In this document: one piece after another, positions 18,009 to 25,864 of the stretch
How the letters are laid out: each line of letters starts with the position of its first letter
How positions within the stretch are numbered: position 1 is the first letter of the stretch
Assembly (NCBI RefSeq): GCF_000422445.1
Contig: NZ_AULU01000003.1
Location: forward strand, 124,001-188,000
Length of the DNA: 64,000 nucleotides
Reading direction: 5' to 3'
From: Paenibacillus assamensis DSM 18201
GTDB taxonomy: Bacteria; Bacillota; Bacilli; Paenibacillales; Paenibacillaceae
The notes under the pieces: generated by a model
Told to the model about the DNA's origin: nothing
Databases searched by the model: none
The model's input: only the letters and a program-made list of their open reading frames with translations
Program-made: the position numbers and the translations under genes

Positions 18009-18785
18009 TTAAACAATTCCCCACAAATCACACAGCTGGCGACCATCTGCAAACATTCGTTGCAAATCCGCATACTGATGAATAGGAACGATCGAACCAT
18101 CGAAGTTGATTACACTCAATCGCGGACACAACTGTTTTAACGCGTTATACAGCTGCTCCGGGTCTTCTCCAAAAATATTGCGCTGCGCATCAGGATTGAA
18201 TTCAATTAACACATGAGGACGAAGCTGACGAAGCAAGTTCTCCGCTCCTCTTAACACTCTCGTCTCGGCGCCTTCAACATCTATTTTAATACAGTCAAGT
18301 CGGTGTAAATTAGCTTGCTTCATCCAATCATCAAGCTTTACACAAGGTACAACTTCTTGAATACCATGACGAGAATGAGGGGTTGTAATATGTGACCACC
18401 CTCCCCCGAAGTCAACATAGGAGAAGGTAAGCTCTATATTTTCGTCATAAGCGCCAGCCTGTATCGGTACAATATTGTGCAATTGATTATGATGCACATT
18501 AAAGGATAAATAACGATAATTATGCGCAGAAGGTTCAAAGGCATACACCTTACCCTGCTTCGCTTGATGTGCCATCGCAATCGAGATGGCTCCCAAATTC
18601 GCTCCTACATCCATACAAACCGCATCCACTGCAATATGCTTCCGGATCCATCTCATAAGATGGGGCTCGTAATAACCGTTAGCCTGTTCAACCCCTTGTA
18701 AGATGGCATCAGCCTGATTTGAAGTAAGTACATATGTTTTGTCTTCATCAGGTATACGAAGCAACGTTGTCTTTACATGCTGCAT
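18009..18785 (-). CDS. FkbM family SAM-dependent methyltransferase
   Basis: 258 residues. The SAM-binding motif I is CMDVGANLGAISIAMA, followed by YAFEPSAHNYRYLSFNV and the FkbM hallmark LDCIKIDVEGAETRVLRGAENLL. Members typically methylate a hydroxyl of a sugar or a small molecule, and often sit in glycan clusters. The longer reading frame is rejected: AAAGGAG lies just before the ATG at 18785. It converges on the glycosyltransferase operon and is divergent from the DUF1796 gene, with a short 11-base tandem repeat in its upstream region. Confidence 0.87.
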   Translation of the reverse strand: MQHVKTTLLRIPDEDKTYVLTSNQADAILQGVEQANGYYEPHLMRWIRKHIAVDAVCMDVGANLGAISIAMAHQAKQGKVYAFEPSAHNYRYLSFNVHHNQLHNIVPIQAGAYDENIELTFSYVDFGGGWSHITTPHSRHGIQEVVPCVKLDDWMKQANLHRLDCIKIDVEGAETRVLRGAENLLRQLRPHVLIEFNPDAQRNIFGEDPEQLYNALKQLCPRLSVINFDGSIVPIHQYADLQRMFADGRQLCDLWGIV

Positions 18786-18849
18786 AGCACAGCTCCTTTC
18801 AATCTTGTTCAAGAAAACGCTTATCTTTGTCAGCTTGCTTATAGATTCA

Positions 18850-18880
18850 GGCATTTCTCTGGCATTTCTCTGGCATTTCC
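18850..18880. repeat. 11-bp tandem repeat, nearly three copies
   Basis: GGCATTTCTCT is repeated head to tail, with a third copy ending in CCTA. It lies 65-95 bases upstream of the fkbM start codon and could sit in its promoter or leader. Confidence 0.8.
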
Positions 18881-19017
18881 TATTGTATGCACAGCAACTC
18901 CAAGAAGGCCCTGGCAGATTCATTCTCCACAGTTGTCCCGCCTGTCCACACCAACCAAGCTCAGCATGCATACATAATGGATAAGAGAGATGTTAGTAGC
19001 TAGAAAGGAGGCTGCTT

Positions 19018-19665
19018 ATGCATGCAGAACGATATTCTGGATCCTATAACGCGGTGATCAGTCTTGGTTCCAACTGCCTTCCTGCCATTCAGCTAGAAAG
19101 AAATGGCCTGCGGCGCTTTACAGGGCCAATTGATTGGATGGATTCCAAACATACACCTGCCATCATAGAACTTATCCGTAATCACTTTGATCATTTTTTG
19201 TATAAACCTCATTTGCAATCACTTGGTATATTAAACGATTTTGTGCTGATCCAAGACAATCGTTATCAAGTCATCGTCGTACATGATTTCCCTGTAGCAA
19301 ATAATGATGAACACCATTGGAACAGCTATCCTGAGGTAATTGACAAAGTTACTCGTCGTATCCAGCGATTATATCAATACATGGAACGCAGTGAACGGTT
19401 GCTCTTCATACGTACTGATACGACAATGAACGATGCGCTGGCATTAGAACAAGAACTTCGGAGCCACGTTAAAAATGAGTTTCACTTGCTTATTGTCAAT
19501 CATGAAAATGTGGGCACCCTCTCCGCATTACATTGGCCTCTCGTATACGGAACAGCCTTTGCTCTTCCAAAAAATAATGATATTTGGAATGATAATGATG
19601 CCCACTGGAAGACATTGCTGCAAGGGGTAAAAATCGTTCCCTCTAGAAAATTCACAAACGAATAA
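19018..19665 (+). CDS. DUF1796 family protein (putative papain-like cysteine peptidase)
   Basis: 215 residues. The family pattern is clear at the N-terminus: VISLGSNCLPAIQLERNGLR, then GPIDWMDS, with the conserved Cys in SNCLPA, and LLFIRTD and HLLIVNH further on. The proposed peptidase activity of DUF1796 is a prediction only; members are often found near glycosyltransferases and methyltransferases, as here. GAAAGGAGG stands 7 bases before the ATG. No signal peptide. Confidence 0.82.
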   Translation: MHAERYSGSYNAVISLGSNCLPAIQLERNGLRRFTGPIDWMDSKHTPAIIELIRNHFDHFLYKPHLQSLGILNDFVLIQDNRYQVIVVHDFPVANNDEHHWNSYPEVIDKVTRRIQRLYQYMERSERLLFIRTDTTMNDALALEQELRSHVKNEFHLLIVNHENVGTLSALHWPLVYGTAFALPKNNDIWNDNDAHWKTLLQGVKIVPSRKFTNE

Positions 19666-19670
19666 CTTCG

Positions 19671-20060
19671 TTAAGATTGATCGATGTACCCCCTAATTAA
19701 GATAGGTCCATGTACGACAGCACTATTCGTACGGGAAACAAATGAAAAAAAGTAAGTAGTATCGCCAGCTTGTTCTGCCTGAATCTCATAATCTACAAAC
19801 AAGGTCCCCTTCTCATGGCAAGTTTCTGTTGCCTGATAAACAAGAGGACCTTGCGCATGATGAATCCGAATAAGCAGTTCAAGCTCGCCTAGATCCGCTT
19901 CTTTAACTTTTGCCCAGTCAATCTCCATCTGGATGCCCGTCCATTCCCCTAACTCAGCGCCGTGAAGACACATCCAGCCAAAGTTGTGTTCTTTGATGCT
20001 AGGTATAATAGGTTGAAAAGAGCCATATGGCAGATGGCGTGTATCTAGAAATTTAAGCAC
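19671..20060 (-). CDS. Unknown protein, 129 residues
   Basis: Not recognised. The predicted protein is soluble and mixed alpha/beta, with Trp/Gly-rich segments (HNFGWMCLHGAELGEW), acidic patches and a beta-rich second half that includes FVDYEIQAEQ and YFFSFVSR. It has no signal peptide or catalytic motif that I can name. The start is GTG with GAGGGATAGGA upstream. Its stop is only 5 bases from the convergent DUF1796 stop. It may belong to the glycan cluster by position only. Confidence 0.6.
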   Translation of the reverse strand: MLKFLDTRHLPYGSFQPIIPSIKEHNFGWMCLHGAELGEWTGIQMEIDWAKVKEADLGELELLIRIHHAQGPLVYQATETCHEKGTLFVDYEIQAEQAGDTTYFFSFVSRTNSAVVHGPILIRGYIDQS

Positions 20061-20190
20061 ATCCTATCCCTCACTCACCATGTTCGAGTTATGAAATAGC
20101 GTATGCATCTTGTCATGGATAAGCATGGGATACTTGCTGATTTTCAGCTATACTTAGGGTCTTTTATGGTCCATTCACGACTTGCACAAC

Positions 20191-20226
20191 AAAAAAAAGG
20201 CCAGCTAGACATTTCTAGCTGACCTA
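20191..20226 (-). terminator. Terminator after the LacI-family gene
   Basis: On the minus strand GGTCAGCTAGA pairs with TCTAGCTGGCC (one G-U pair) around a short loop and is followed by eight T residues. Confidence 0.88.
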
Positions 20227-20241
20227 CTCTACTAACCTTAT

Positions 20242-21243
20242 CTAGTAACTTCCTACAGGAGCCGTTGTCTCTCTAATAAGCAGCTCTGGCTCAAAGCGAA
20301 CGGTAATGTTGCGTTTGTTCGTGCCGTTAATTTGACGCATCAGCACATCAACTGCATGACGAGCCAACTGTTCAGCAGGCTGCTTCATCGTCGTTAAATG
20401 CGGACGCAGCTCAGCGAACATCAATTGATCGTCATAGCCGACCACGGACATGTCGCGGGGAACTTGATATCCTTTTTCAGTCAATGCGTTGATGACTCCA
20501 ATCGCAGTGAAGTCATCTGCGGCAAATACCGCTGTAGGCAGACTGCCTTCTTGCAGCCACTTCTGAACGGCATCGTAGCCAGAAGTAATCGTAAACTGGC
20601 CGAATTCTACAGCGAATGGTTTGAGTCCTGCTTCACTTAGTGCGTAACGGAAACCTCTTTCCCGCTCGATTGCACTTAAGAAATAATCGGAGCCTTTGAT
20701 ATGAGCAATGGAAGTATGTCCTAGGTCAATAAGGTGTTTCGTTGCTTCATACCCACCTTGAAAGTTATCAACAAGAACAGAGGAAAAGGAGGGTTGGATA
20801 TTTTGACAATCAATGAGTACAAATGGTATCTTTCGCCTACGCAATTCATTCACGTAGTCTTCTTCATGGACAGCCGCCAATACGAGCAAACCATCTACAC
20901 GGTCTTCTTGAATAAGCTCCTTACCAGCACCAACCTCTGTTGGATAATTAGCTACTGAGATGGCTAAGTAATAACTGTATTGTTTCAAATGACTTGAAAT
21001 ATGCTGTACTACTGTATCTAAAAATGAATCTTGAAGGGTCGTAACGATGACGCCAATTACACCCGTTTTTCCTTTTGCCAAGCTGCGTGCCGCTGCGTTA
21101 GGATGATAATTCAGTTCTTTCATCGCTTGAAGAACCTTCTGCCTATTTTTCTCGCGCACCGTCTTAGCATTGTTTAACACACGAGAAACGGTTACAACGG
21201 ACAAGCCAGCTTTTTTAGCTACGTCAAAAATACTGACTTTCAT
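20242..21243 (-). CDS. LacI/GalR family transcriptional regulator
   Basis: 333 residues, the standard length. The helix-turn-helix is at the N-terminus (SIFDVAKKAGLSVVTVSRVLNN), with the hinge helix region NYHPNAAARSLAKGKTGVIGV, and then a periplasmic-binding-protein-like effector domain (DRVDGLLVLAAV, VLVDNFQGGYEATKHLIDLGH, AVFAADDFTAIGVINAL, VVGYDDQ). It presumably represses a sugar-use operon, but no such genes adjoin it, so its ligand and targets are unknown. A promoter is at 21294-21322 and a terminator follows the gene, so it is monocistronic. Confidence 0.93.
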   Translation of the reverse strand: MKVSIFDVAKKAGLSVVTVSRVLNNAKTVREKNRQKVLQAMKELNYHPNAAARSLAKGKTGVIGVIVTTLQDSFLDTVVQHISSHLKQYSYYLAISVANYPTEVGAGKELIQEDRVDGLLVLAAVHEEDYVNELRRRKIPFVLIDCQNIQPSFSSVLVDNFQGGYEATKHLIDLGHTSIAHIKGSDYFLSAIERERGFRYALSEAGLKPFAVEFGQFTITSGYDAVQKWLQEGSLPTAVFAADDFTAIGVINALTEKGYQVPRDMSVVGYDDQLMFAELRPHLTTMKQPAEQLARHAVDVLMRQINGTNKRNITVRFEPELLIRETTAPVGSY

Positions 21244-21293
21244 GCTTCTACTCTCCTCGTCTGTAATCTATGGATTTGAAGTTTGTCCTCCTA

Positions 21294-21322
21294 ATCATAT
21301 ACAATGTCAACCAAAATTCCAA
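21294..21322 (-). promoter_or_regulatory. Probable promoter of the LacI-family gene
   Basis: On the minus strand TTGGAA and TATGAT are separated by 17 bases, about 50 bases upstream of the start codon. The remainder of the 311-base gap to the aldolase gene is A/T-rich with nothing else recognisable. Confidence 0.6.
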
Positions 21323-21554
21323 CAAAATGAAGCAAATATCCGTTGAAAAAAAGGAGGTTTTATACATTTTTATCGAATAATAAGTAAAAATACCTAGTTG
21401 GCTGTGCGCTTGAACTATATTTTTGTCAACTAATATGACATTTTTTGCGTATGTGTAACAAAGAAAAAGCACCATCTCGACTCTGCATTTGCAAAGATAG
21501 AAATAGTGCCACGATATAATAACTTGAACCAAGGTGATTTACATCATTTTATGA

Positions 21555-22505
21555 TCAAAAACTGCCTTCTGGTGTCATCATTCGATCATAAAATTCTTCA
21601 TATTTGTCTCGATCTGGGGAAGCCAGCAAGGCCATTGCCGAACGAGGATGCTCGTCCAATGTGCCTGTAACTAAGTAAGGAATTAAATATCCCCACTCCC
21701 ACTTCTCACGCATCGTAATCATATGTTTTTGAATGAATCCTAGTGAAGGACGAAGATGGTATTTTGTGTTTTTCAAATGCGTCAACAACAGCTCCGTTGG
21801 ACAGTTACCCGCTCCACGGCCCATTCCATAAACAGAAGCATCGAGCAGTTCAACGCCAAGCTCAGCGGCAACTAGCGTATTGGAAAATGCCAATTGCATA
21901 TTATTATGTGTATGTACACCTAAACGCTTATTCGGCAAATGTTCTTGGAACTTCTGTACGAGGAACTTAAAATCATTGTGGTCAAGGCTTCCATAGGAGT
22001 CGACAATATACACGACATCAACAGGGCTTTCTTTGATCATTTGGAATGCCTCTACCAAGTCATTATCCATGACATTGGACAAAGCCATAATATTAATTGT
22101 CGTTTCATAACCAAGGTCGTGGAACTTTTGCACGAGGTCGAGCCCTTTATCTACGTCCTTGATATAACAAGCGACACGAATGAGGTCCAACAAGCTTTCG
22201 GAACGAGGTAAAATATCATTCTCATCTACACGGCCAATATCAACAAGTGCAGAGAGCTTCGTATCACCTTTGTTCGGGATCACTTTGTTCAAGAAATCCT
22301 CATTCAAGAAACGCCAAGGACCAGCGGCCTCTGAACCTTTCATCAACTTAGGAGAATTTTTGTATCCAATCTCCATGTAGTCGACGCCAGCTGCATTAAG
22401 TGAAGCATACAGATCTTGCACAAATTCGACACTGAAATCCCAATTATTGACGAGACCTCCGTCACGAACGGTACAGTCAACAATTTTGCAATGATTTGTT
22501 TTCAT
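21555..22505 (-). CDS. HMGL-like aldolase catalytic domain protein
   Basis: 316 residues with the pyruvate-carboxyltransferase TIM-barrel signature: DCTVRDGGLVNNWDFS at the N-terminus, the metal-binding HTHNN motif (LGVHTHNNMQLAFSN) and GMGRGAGNCPTELLL. This is the fold of 4-hydroxy-2-oxovalerate aldolase and isopropylmalate synthase; the short form without a regulatory domain is usually annotated only as an aldolase-domain protein. The substrate is unknown. The gene stands alone, without an acetaldehyde dehydrogenase partner, so aromatic meta-cleavage is unlikely. The ATG at 22505 follows AAAGGGGACAG. Confidence 0.85.
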   Translation of the reverse strand: MKTNHCKIVDCTVRDGGLVNNWDFSVEFVQDLYASLNAAGVDYMEIGYKNSPKLMKGSEAAGPWRFLNEDFLNKVIPNKGDTKLSALVDIGRVDENDILPRSESLLDLIRVACYIKDVDKGLDLVQKFHDLGYETTINIMALSNVMDNDLVEAFQMIKESPVDVVYIVDSYGSLDHNDFKFLVQKFQEHLPNKRLGVHTHNNMQLAFSNTLVAAELGVELLDASVYGMGRGAGNCPTELLLTHLKNTKYHLRPSLGFIQKHMITMREKWEWGYLIPYLVTGTLDEHPRSAMALLASPDRDKYEEFYDRMMTPEGSF

Positions 22506-22617
22506 CTCGCTGTCCCCTTTGTTTTTTAATTTTCTTCATTTTAAAGGATAGCAACCTAGAAAGCAAAGCAAAAGATCAGTTTGTAACAAAGTCATCACTC
22601 ACTACAAAAAATCTCAT

Positions 22618-23715
22618 TTAATAAGCAGCTTCGACAATTTCTTCTGCATAAGGAATCAATGCGCTAGAATCCTCCAAATTACTCGTAAATACTAAGACTA
22701 GCTTCTTCTCTGGGACTACAAATATATATTGTCCTGCGTGCCCCATTGCAAAATAAGCCTGAAAACCCGCAATCGAGCGAACCCACCAATGATATCCGTA
22801 GTTTCCGAACCATGTAGATCCTTTCGATTGCTTCGATGTGGAGTGAGTAACCCAGATCTTCGGAACGATCTGATGCCCTTCCCACTCTCCGCCGTTCAAA
22901 TACAATTGACCGAACTTGGCCATATCCCGCGGAATCATTTCCATTCCAAGTCCACCAGCACTCATTTGATTAGGTCCTGTCAACCAAAACACATCACGTA
23001 TACCCAAGGGCTCAAATAGTTTGCGGTTAGCATACGTCTGAAGACTTTCTCCATATTGCTTGTGAATAATGGCAGATAAGAGCTGGGAAGCACCTGTATT
23101 ATAGTTAAATTTTTTACCTGGAATTTCCGCCATAGGCCGATTCAGAACAAAGGATACCCAATCACTGCTATAGAGCATCGGTTCTACACCATAATCCCAT
23201 TCGCTCCACTCAGGCCAATCTAACCCCGTACTCATCGTCAGCAAATGCCTAATCGTCATTTTATCATTACGCGGTTCGGAATCTTGTTTCCAGCGTGGGA
23301 AATAGTCTGCTACAAGATCGTCAGCACCTTCAATAAGCTTCTCTTGCAAGGCAATCCCCACTAATGCGGAGGTAATGCTCTTCGTAACAGAATTTATCGG
23401 GAATCGAGTATTCGCATCGTAACCTTCCCTATAATATTCGTCCACGATAGATCCATCTTTTACGACTACCATCGCATAAATCGGCATGCTCTCCACACGA
23501 AGCTTGATCGTATCCAATGCCTCCATATTAAACCCGGCCTCATCGGGGGAGATGAATTTCCACGAGCTCCCCTCTGCTTTATCATTCGCTTCACCATGAT
23601 GAATAGACTTTGTAATCGTTGGTTTCAGCCTAGTGGTACCGCTGTCCCCCATCGTACAGCTAGCTAGCAATGCGATTACATTAATAGATATCAAACTCGT
23701 AATCATTCGACGCAT
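22618..23715 (-). CDS. Class C beta-lactamase-family serine hydrolase, lipoprotein
   Basis: 365 residues. The N-terminus is a lipoprotein signal with lipobox LLASC (Cys20), so the enzyme sits on the outer face of the membrane. The SxxK nucleophile is in NSVTKSITS, the second motif is YNTG, and HAGQY replaces KTG in the position seen in esterase/penicillin-binding-like members. Such proteins are D-aminopeptidases, esterases or peptidoglycan-related hydrolases rather than true beta-lactamases. The gene is alone between the aldolase and the LysR regulator, on the same strand as both. Confidence 0.85.
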   Translation of the reverse strand: MRRMITSLISINVIALLASCTMGDSGTTRLKPTITKSIHHGEANDKAEGSSWKFISPDEAGFNMEALDTIKLRVESMPIYAMVVVKDGSIVDEYYREGYDANTRFPINSVTKSITSALVGIALQEKLIEGADDLVADYFPRWKQDSEPRNDKMTIRHLLTMSTGLDWPEWSEWDYGVEPMLYSSDWVSFVLNRPMAEIPGKKFNYNTGASQLLSAIIHKQYGESLQTYANRKLFEPLGIRDVFWLTGPNQMSAGGLGMEMIPRDMAKFGQLYLNGGEWEGHQIVPKIWVTHSTSKQSKGSTWFGNYGYHWWVRSIAGFQAYFAMGHAGQYIFVVPEKKLVLVFTSNLEDSSALIPYAEEIVEAAY

Positions 23716-23753
23716 CGCGAATCACACTCCACTTTTACATTCCCCGACTTGCT

Positions 23754-24650
23754 TTACTCATACATGGCAGCAAGACGCTTTGCTCTCACTTCTGTTATCG
23801 TCTCAAGAAAGCGACGTTCAACTTCTCCCATATAAGCATCAGAGCGACGTATATAAACAACAGATACTTGGCGAAATAATTCAGGAATGGAGAACAACGT
23901 AACCAATCCTTCACGTTCCAACTTATGCACAGCCGCACGAGGCACTAATGTGATGCCCAAGCCAGCCACAACTGTACCAATGATCGTCTCTAACGTACCG
24001 AACTCCATCACTTTAATCGGTGTGACCCCTTCGCTTTGCATCCATTTCTCCAATTTGGCACGGTAACCGCAGCCACGACGAAACACGAGCAATGGCAGAT
24101 GCAGCAATTCCTCTAATTTCGTATGCGTATTTAACTCCTCTCGACTGTGACTGCATACGAGTACAAGCTCCTCTTCAAAAACAACGTGCTGATCGATATT
24201 AGGCACATCTACAGGACCAGATACAAATGCTCCATCCAGCTTAAGCTGCTGCACCTCTTCCGTCAGAGATTCCGTAACACCTGTAACTAGCGAAATATCT
24301 ACGTTCGTATATCTGCGGTAAAATAGATTCAATATGTCAGGCAATCCAACAACCGTCTCGACAGAACCAATTTTCAGCATGCCCGCCGGATCTTCCGGAT
24401 TTTGAAAGGCTTTATGCATTTCATTCATCAGCATCGTCATTTTTTCCGCATAAACGAGTAGCTTTCGACCTTCTGGATTCAATGTCATACCACGACGATG
24501 GCGTTGAAACAGCGGTCGGCCCATTTCTTTTTCCAGAGAGCGTATACGAGCTGTTACATTCGATTGTACATATCCAAGCTGCTCTGCAGCCTTACTTACA
24601 CTGCCTTGTTTTGCTACTTCCATAAAGATTTGCATATCGCTAATTTCCAT
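23754..24650 (-). CDS. LysR family transcriptional regulator
   Basis: 298 residues. An N-terminal winged helix (MQIFMEVAKQGSVSKAAEQLGYVQSNVTARIRSLEKEMG) is followed by a periplasmic-binding-type effector domain (LKIGSVETVVGLPDIL, DGAFVSGPVD, LLVFRRGCGYR). The start is set at 24650, where GGAGAGGTG precedes the ATG, rather than the upstream in-frame ATG. It is divergent from the EamA transporter gene, the usual arrangement in which a LysR activator controls its neighbour. A 17-base palindrome with T-N11-A character lies between them. Confidence 0.92.
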   Translation of the reverse strand: MEISDMQIFMEVAKQGSVSKAAEQLGYVQSNVTARIRSLEKEMGRPLFQRHRRGMTLNPEGRKLLVYAEKMTMLMNEMHKAFQNPEDPAGMLKIGSVETVVGLPDILNLFYRRYTNVDISLVTGVTESLTEEVQQLKLDGAFVSGPVDVPNIDQHVVFEEELVLVCSHSREELNTHTKLEELLHLPLLVFRRGCGYRAKLEKWMQSEGVTPIKVMEFGTLETIIGTVVAGLGITLVPRAAVHKLEREGLVTLFSIPELFRQVSVVYIRRSDAYMGEVERRFLETITEVRAKRLAAMYE

Positions 24651-24676
24651 AATGCACCTCTCCGATGACACTTTGA

Positions 24677-24693
24677 TATCATTAATAATGATA
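24677..24693. promoter_or_regulatory. Candidate LysR operator
   Basis: A perfect palindrome with a single central base (TATCATTA-A-TAATGATA), 27 bases from the LysR start codon in the divergent intergenic region. It contains the T-N11-A spacing of LysR boxes. Confidence 0.5.
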
Positions 24694-24805
24694 CTTTAAA
24701 TCACTTATAATTATTTTACAAGATAGTTGAAGCCACTTATGATGTTATTGAAAATAGTAGAAGTCGTATAAATACAAAGTGTATATGCTAGGAGTGAATG
24801 TAAAA

Positions 24806-25795
24806 ATGTCGGCGTCACGTCTATGGAAAGGTGCTCTATGCTGCTTCATTGCAGCTGTAGCATGGGGAGCGATGTTCCCTGTTGCAGAAAGCGCCTTGCA
24901 TCATTTGGATCCATTTTGGTTCTCAACCATTCGTTATGTAACTGTATCCGTATTACTAATCTTTTTGCTTCTTTGGAAAGAAGGTCGACAAGCATTTCGT
25001 GCGGAAGGTCGATTCTTCTTACTCTGGATGTCCGGTACGTTTGCCTTTACCGTTTATAATTTCGGTATATTTTGGGGACAGAAGGAACTAGGAAAGTCAG
25101 GAGTATTATTAGCCTCCATTATGGAGTCATTTATGCCTATGCTCGCGGTTCTCATCGTCTGGGCAGTAACTCGCAAGAGGCCGCGCATGATTACACTAGG
25201 ATGTGTAATAGCAGCATTTATCGGTGTTCTCTTCGTCGTTACGAAAGGCGACTTGGGGATGTTTAGCAGTGGCGAATTCAAACCAATTCCACTATTAGCT
25301 ATCTTTGTAGCTGTTGTCGGATGGGTGATTTACACCATATCATGCGGACAATTTAAAGGTTGGTCTGCACTCCGAATTTCGACATTAACTTGCGTATATG
25401 GGTCAGCGACTTCCCTCGTTGTTGTTCTTATCTTATCTGCATTTGATCAGATTCAAGCACCTGCCATTCATGAATTAACTGGGGTTTGGCCTGAAATGTC
25501 ATTTATGATTTTCATTGCAGGATTGTTAGCACTGCTGTGCTGGCTTAAAGGCATTGAACTGCTGTCACCTGTTAACGGCATGCTCTTCATCAACTTTGTC
25601 CCTGCTACAACGTTTATCATTTCCATTATTCAGGGCTATCAAGTATCTGCAGCAGAAATTTTGGGAACAGTCATCATTACTTGTGCACTCATTGTAGATA
25701 ACGTAGCAAGTCGCAGAGCAGAATCTAACTCTCAAGCGACGATGCAGGAGAAAAGAAGCAAGACTCGCAGATCGAATGTAGCTCAACAAACCTAA
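24806..25795 (+). CDS. DMT superfamily transporter (EamA domains)
   Basis: 329 residues with ten predicted membrane helices in two EamA repeats (about 8-145 and 160-300) and a basic Ser/Arg/Lys tail. Signatures include AAVAWGAMFPVAESAL in helix 1 and LLCWLKGIELLSPVNGMLFINFVPATTF in the second repeat. The family exports or imports amino acids and other metabolites; the substrate is unknown. AGGAG lies 11 bases before the ATG at 24806, which is preferred over the ATG at 24785. It is probably regulated by the divergent LysR protein. Confidence 0.88.
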   Translation: MSASRLWKGALCCFIAAVAWGAMFPVAESALHHLDPFWFSTIRYVTVSVLLIFLLLWKEGRQAFRAEGRFFLLWMSGTFAFTVYNFGIFWGQKELGKSGVLLASIMESFMPMLAVLIVWAVTRKRPRMITLGCVIAAFIGVLFVVTKGDLGMFSSGEFKPIPLLAIFVAVVGWVIYTISCGQFKGWSALRISTLTCVYGSATSLVVVLILSAFDQIQAPAIHELTGVWPEMSFMIFIAGLLALLCWLKGIELLSPVNGMLFINFVPATTFIISIIQGYQVSAAEILGTVIITCALIVDNVASRRAESNSQATMQEKRSKTRRSNVAQQT

Positions 25796-25809
25796 TCACA
25801 GAATGGGAT

Positions 25810-25841
25810 GAAGGAGAGGTCATGAAGATGGCCTCTCCTTC
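25810..25841. terminator. Hairpin between convergent transporter and pepA genes
   Basis: GAAGGAGAGG pairs with CCTCTCCTTC around a 12-base loop, directly after the transporter stop. Likely bidirectional. Confidence 0.75.
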
Positions 25842-25864
25842 TTGCTTGCAACTCGCTTTTGCTG

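Noticed and set aside
18786-18971. N-terminal extension of the FkbM methyltransferase to 18971.
   Set aside because: The extension is Cys/Arg-rich and contains the tandem repeat, while a good ribosome binding site stands before ATG 18785.
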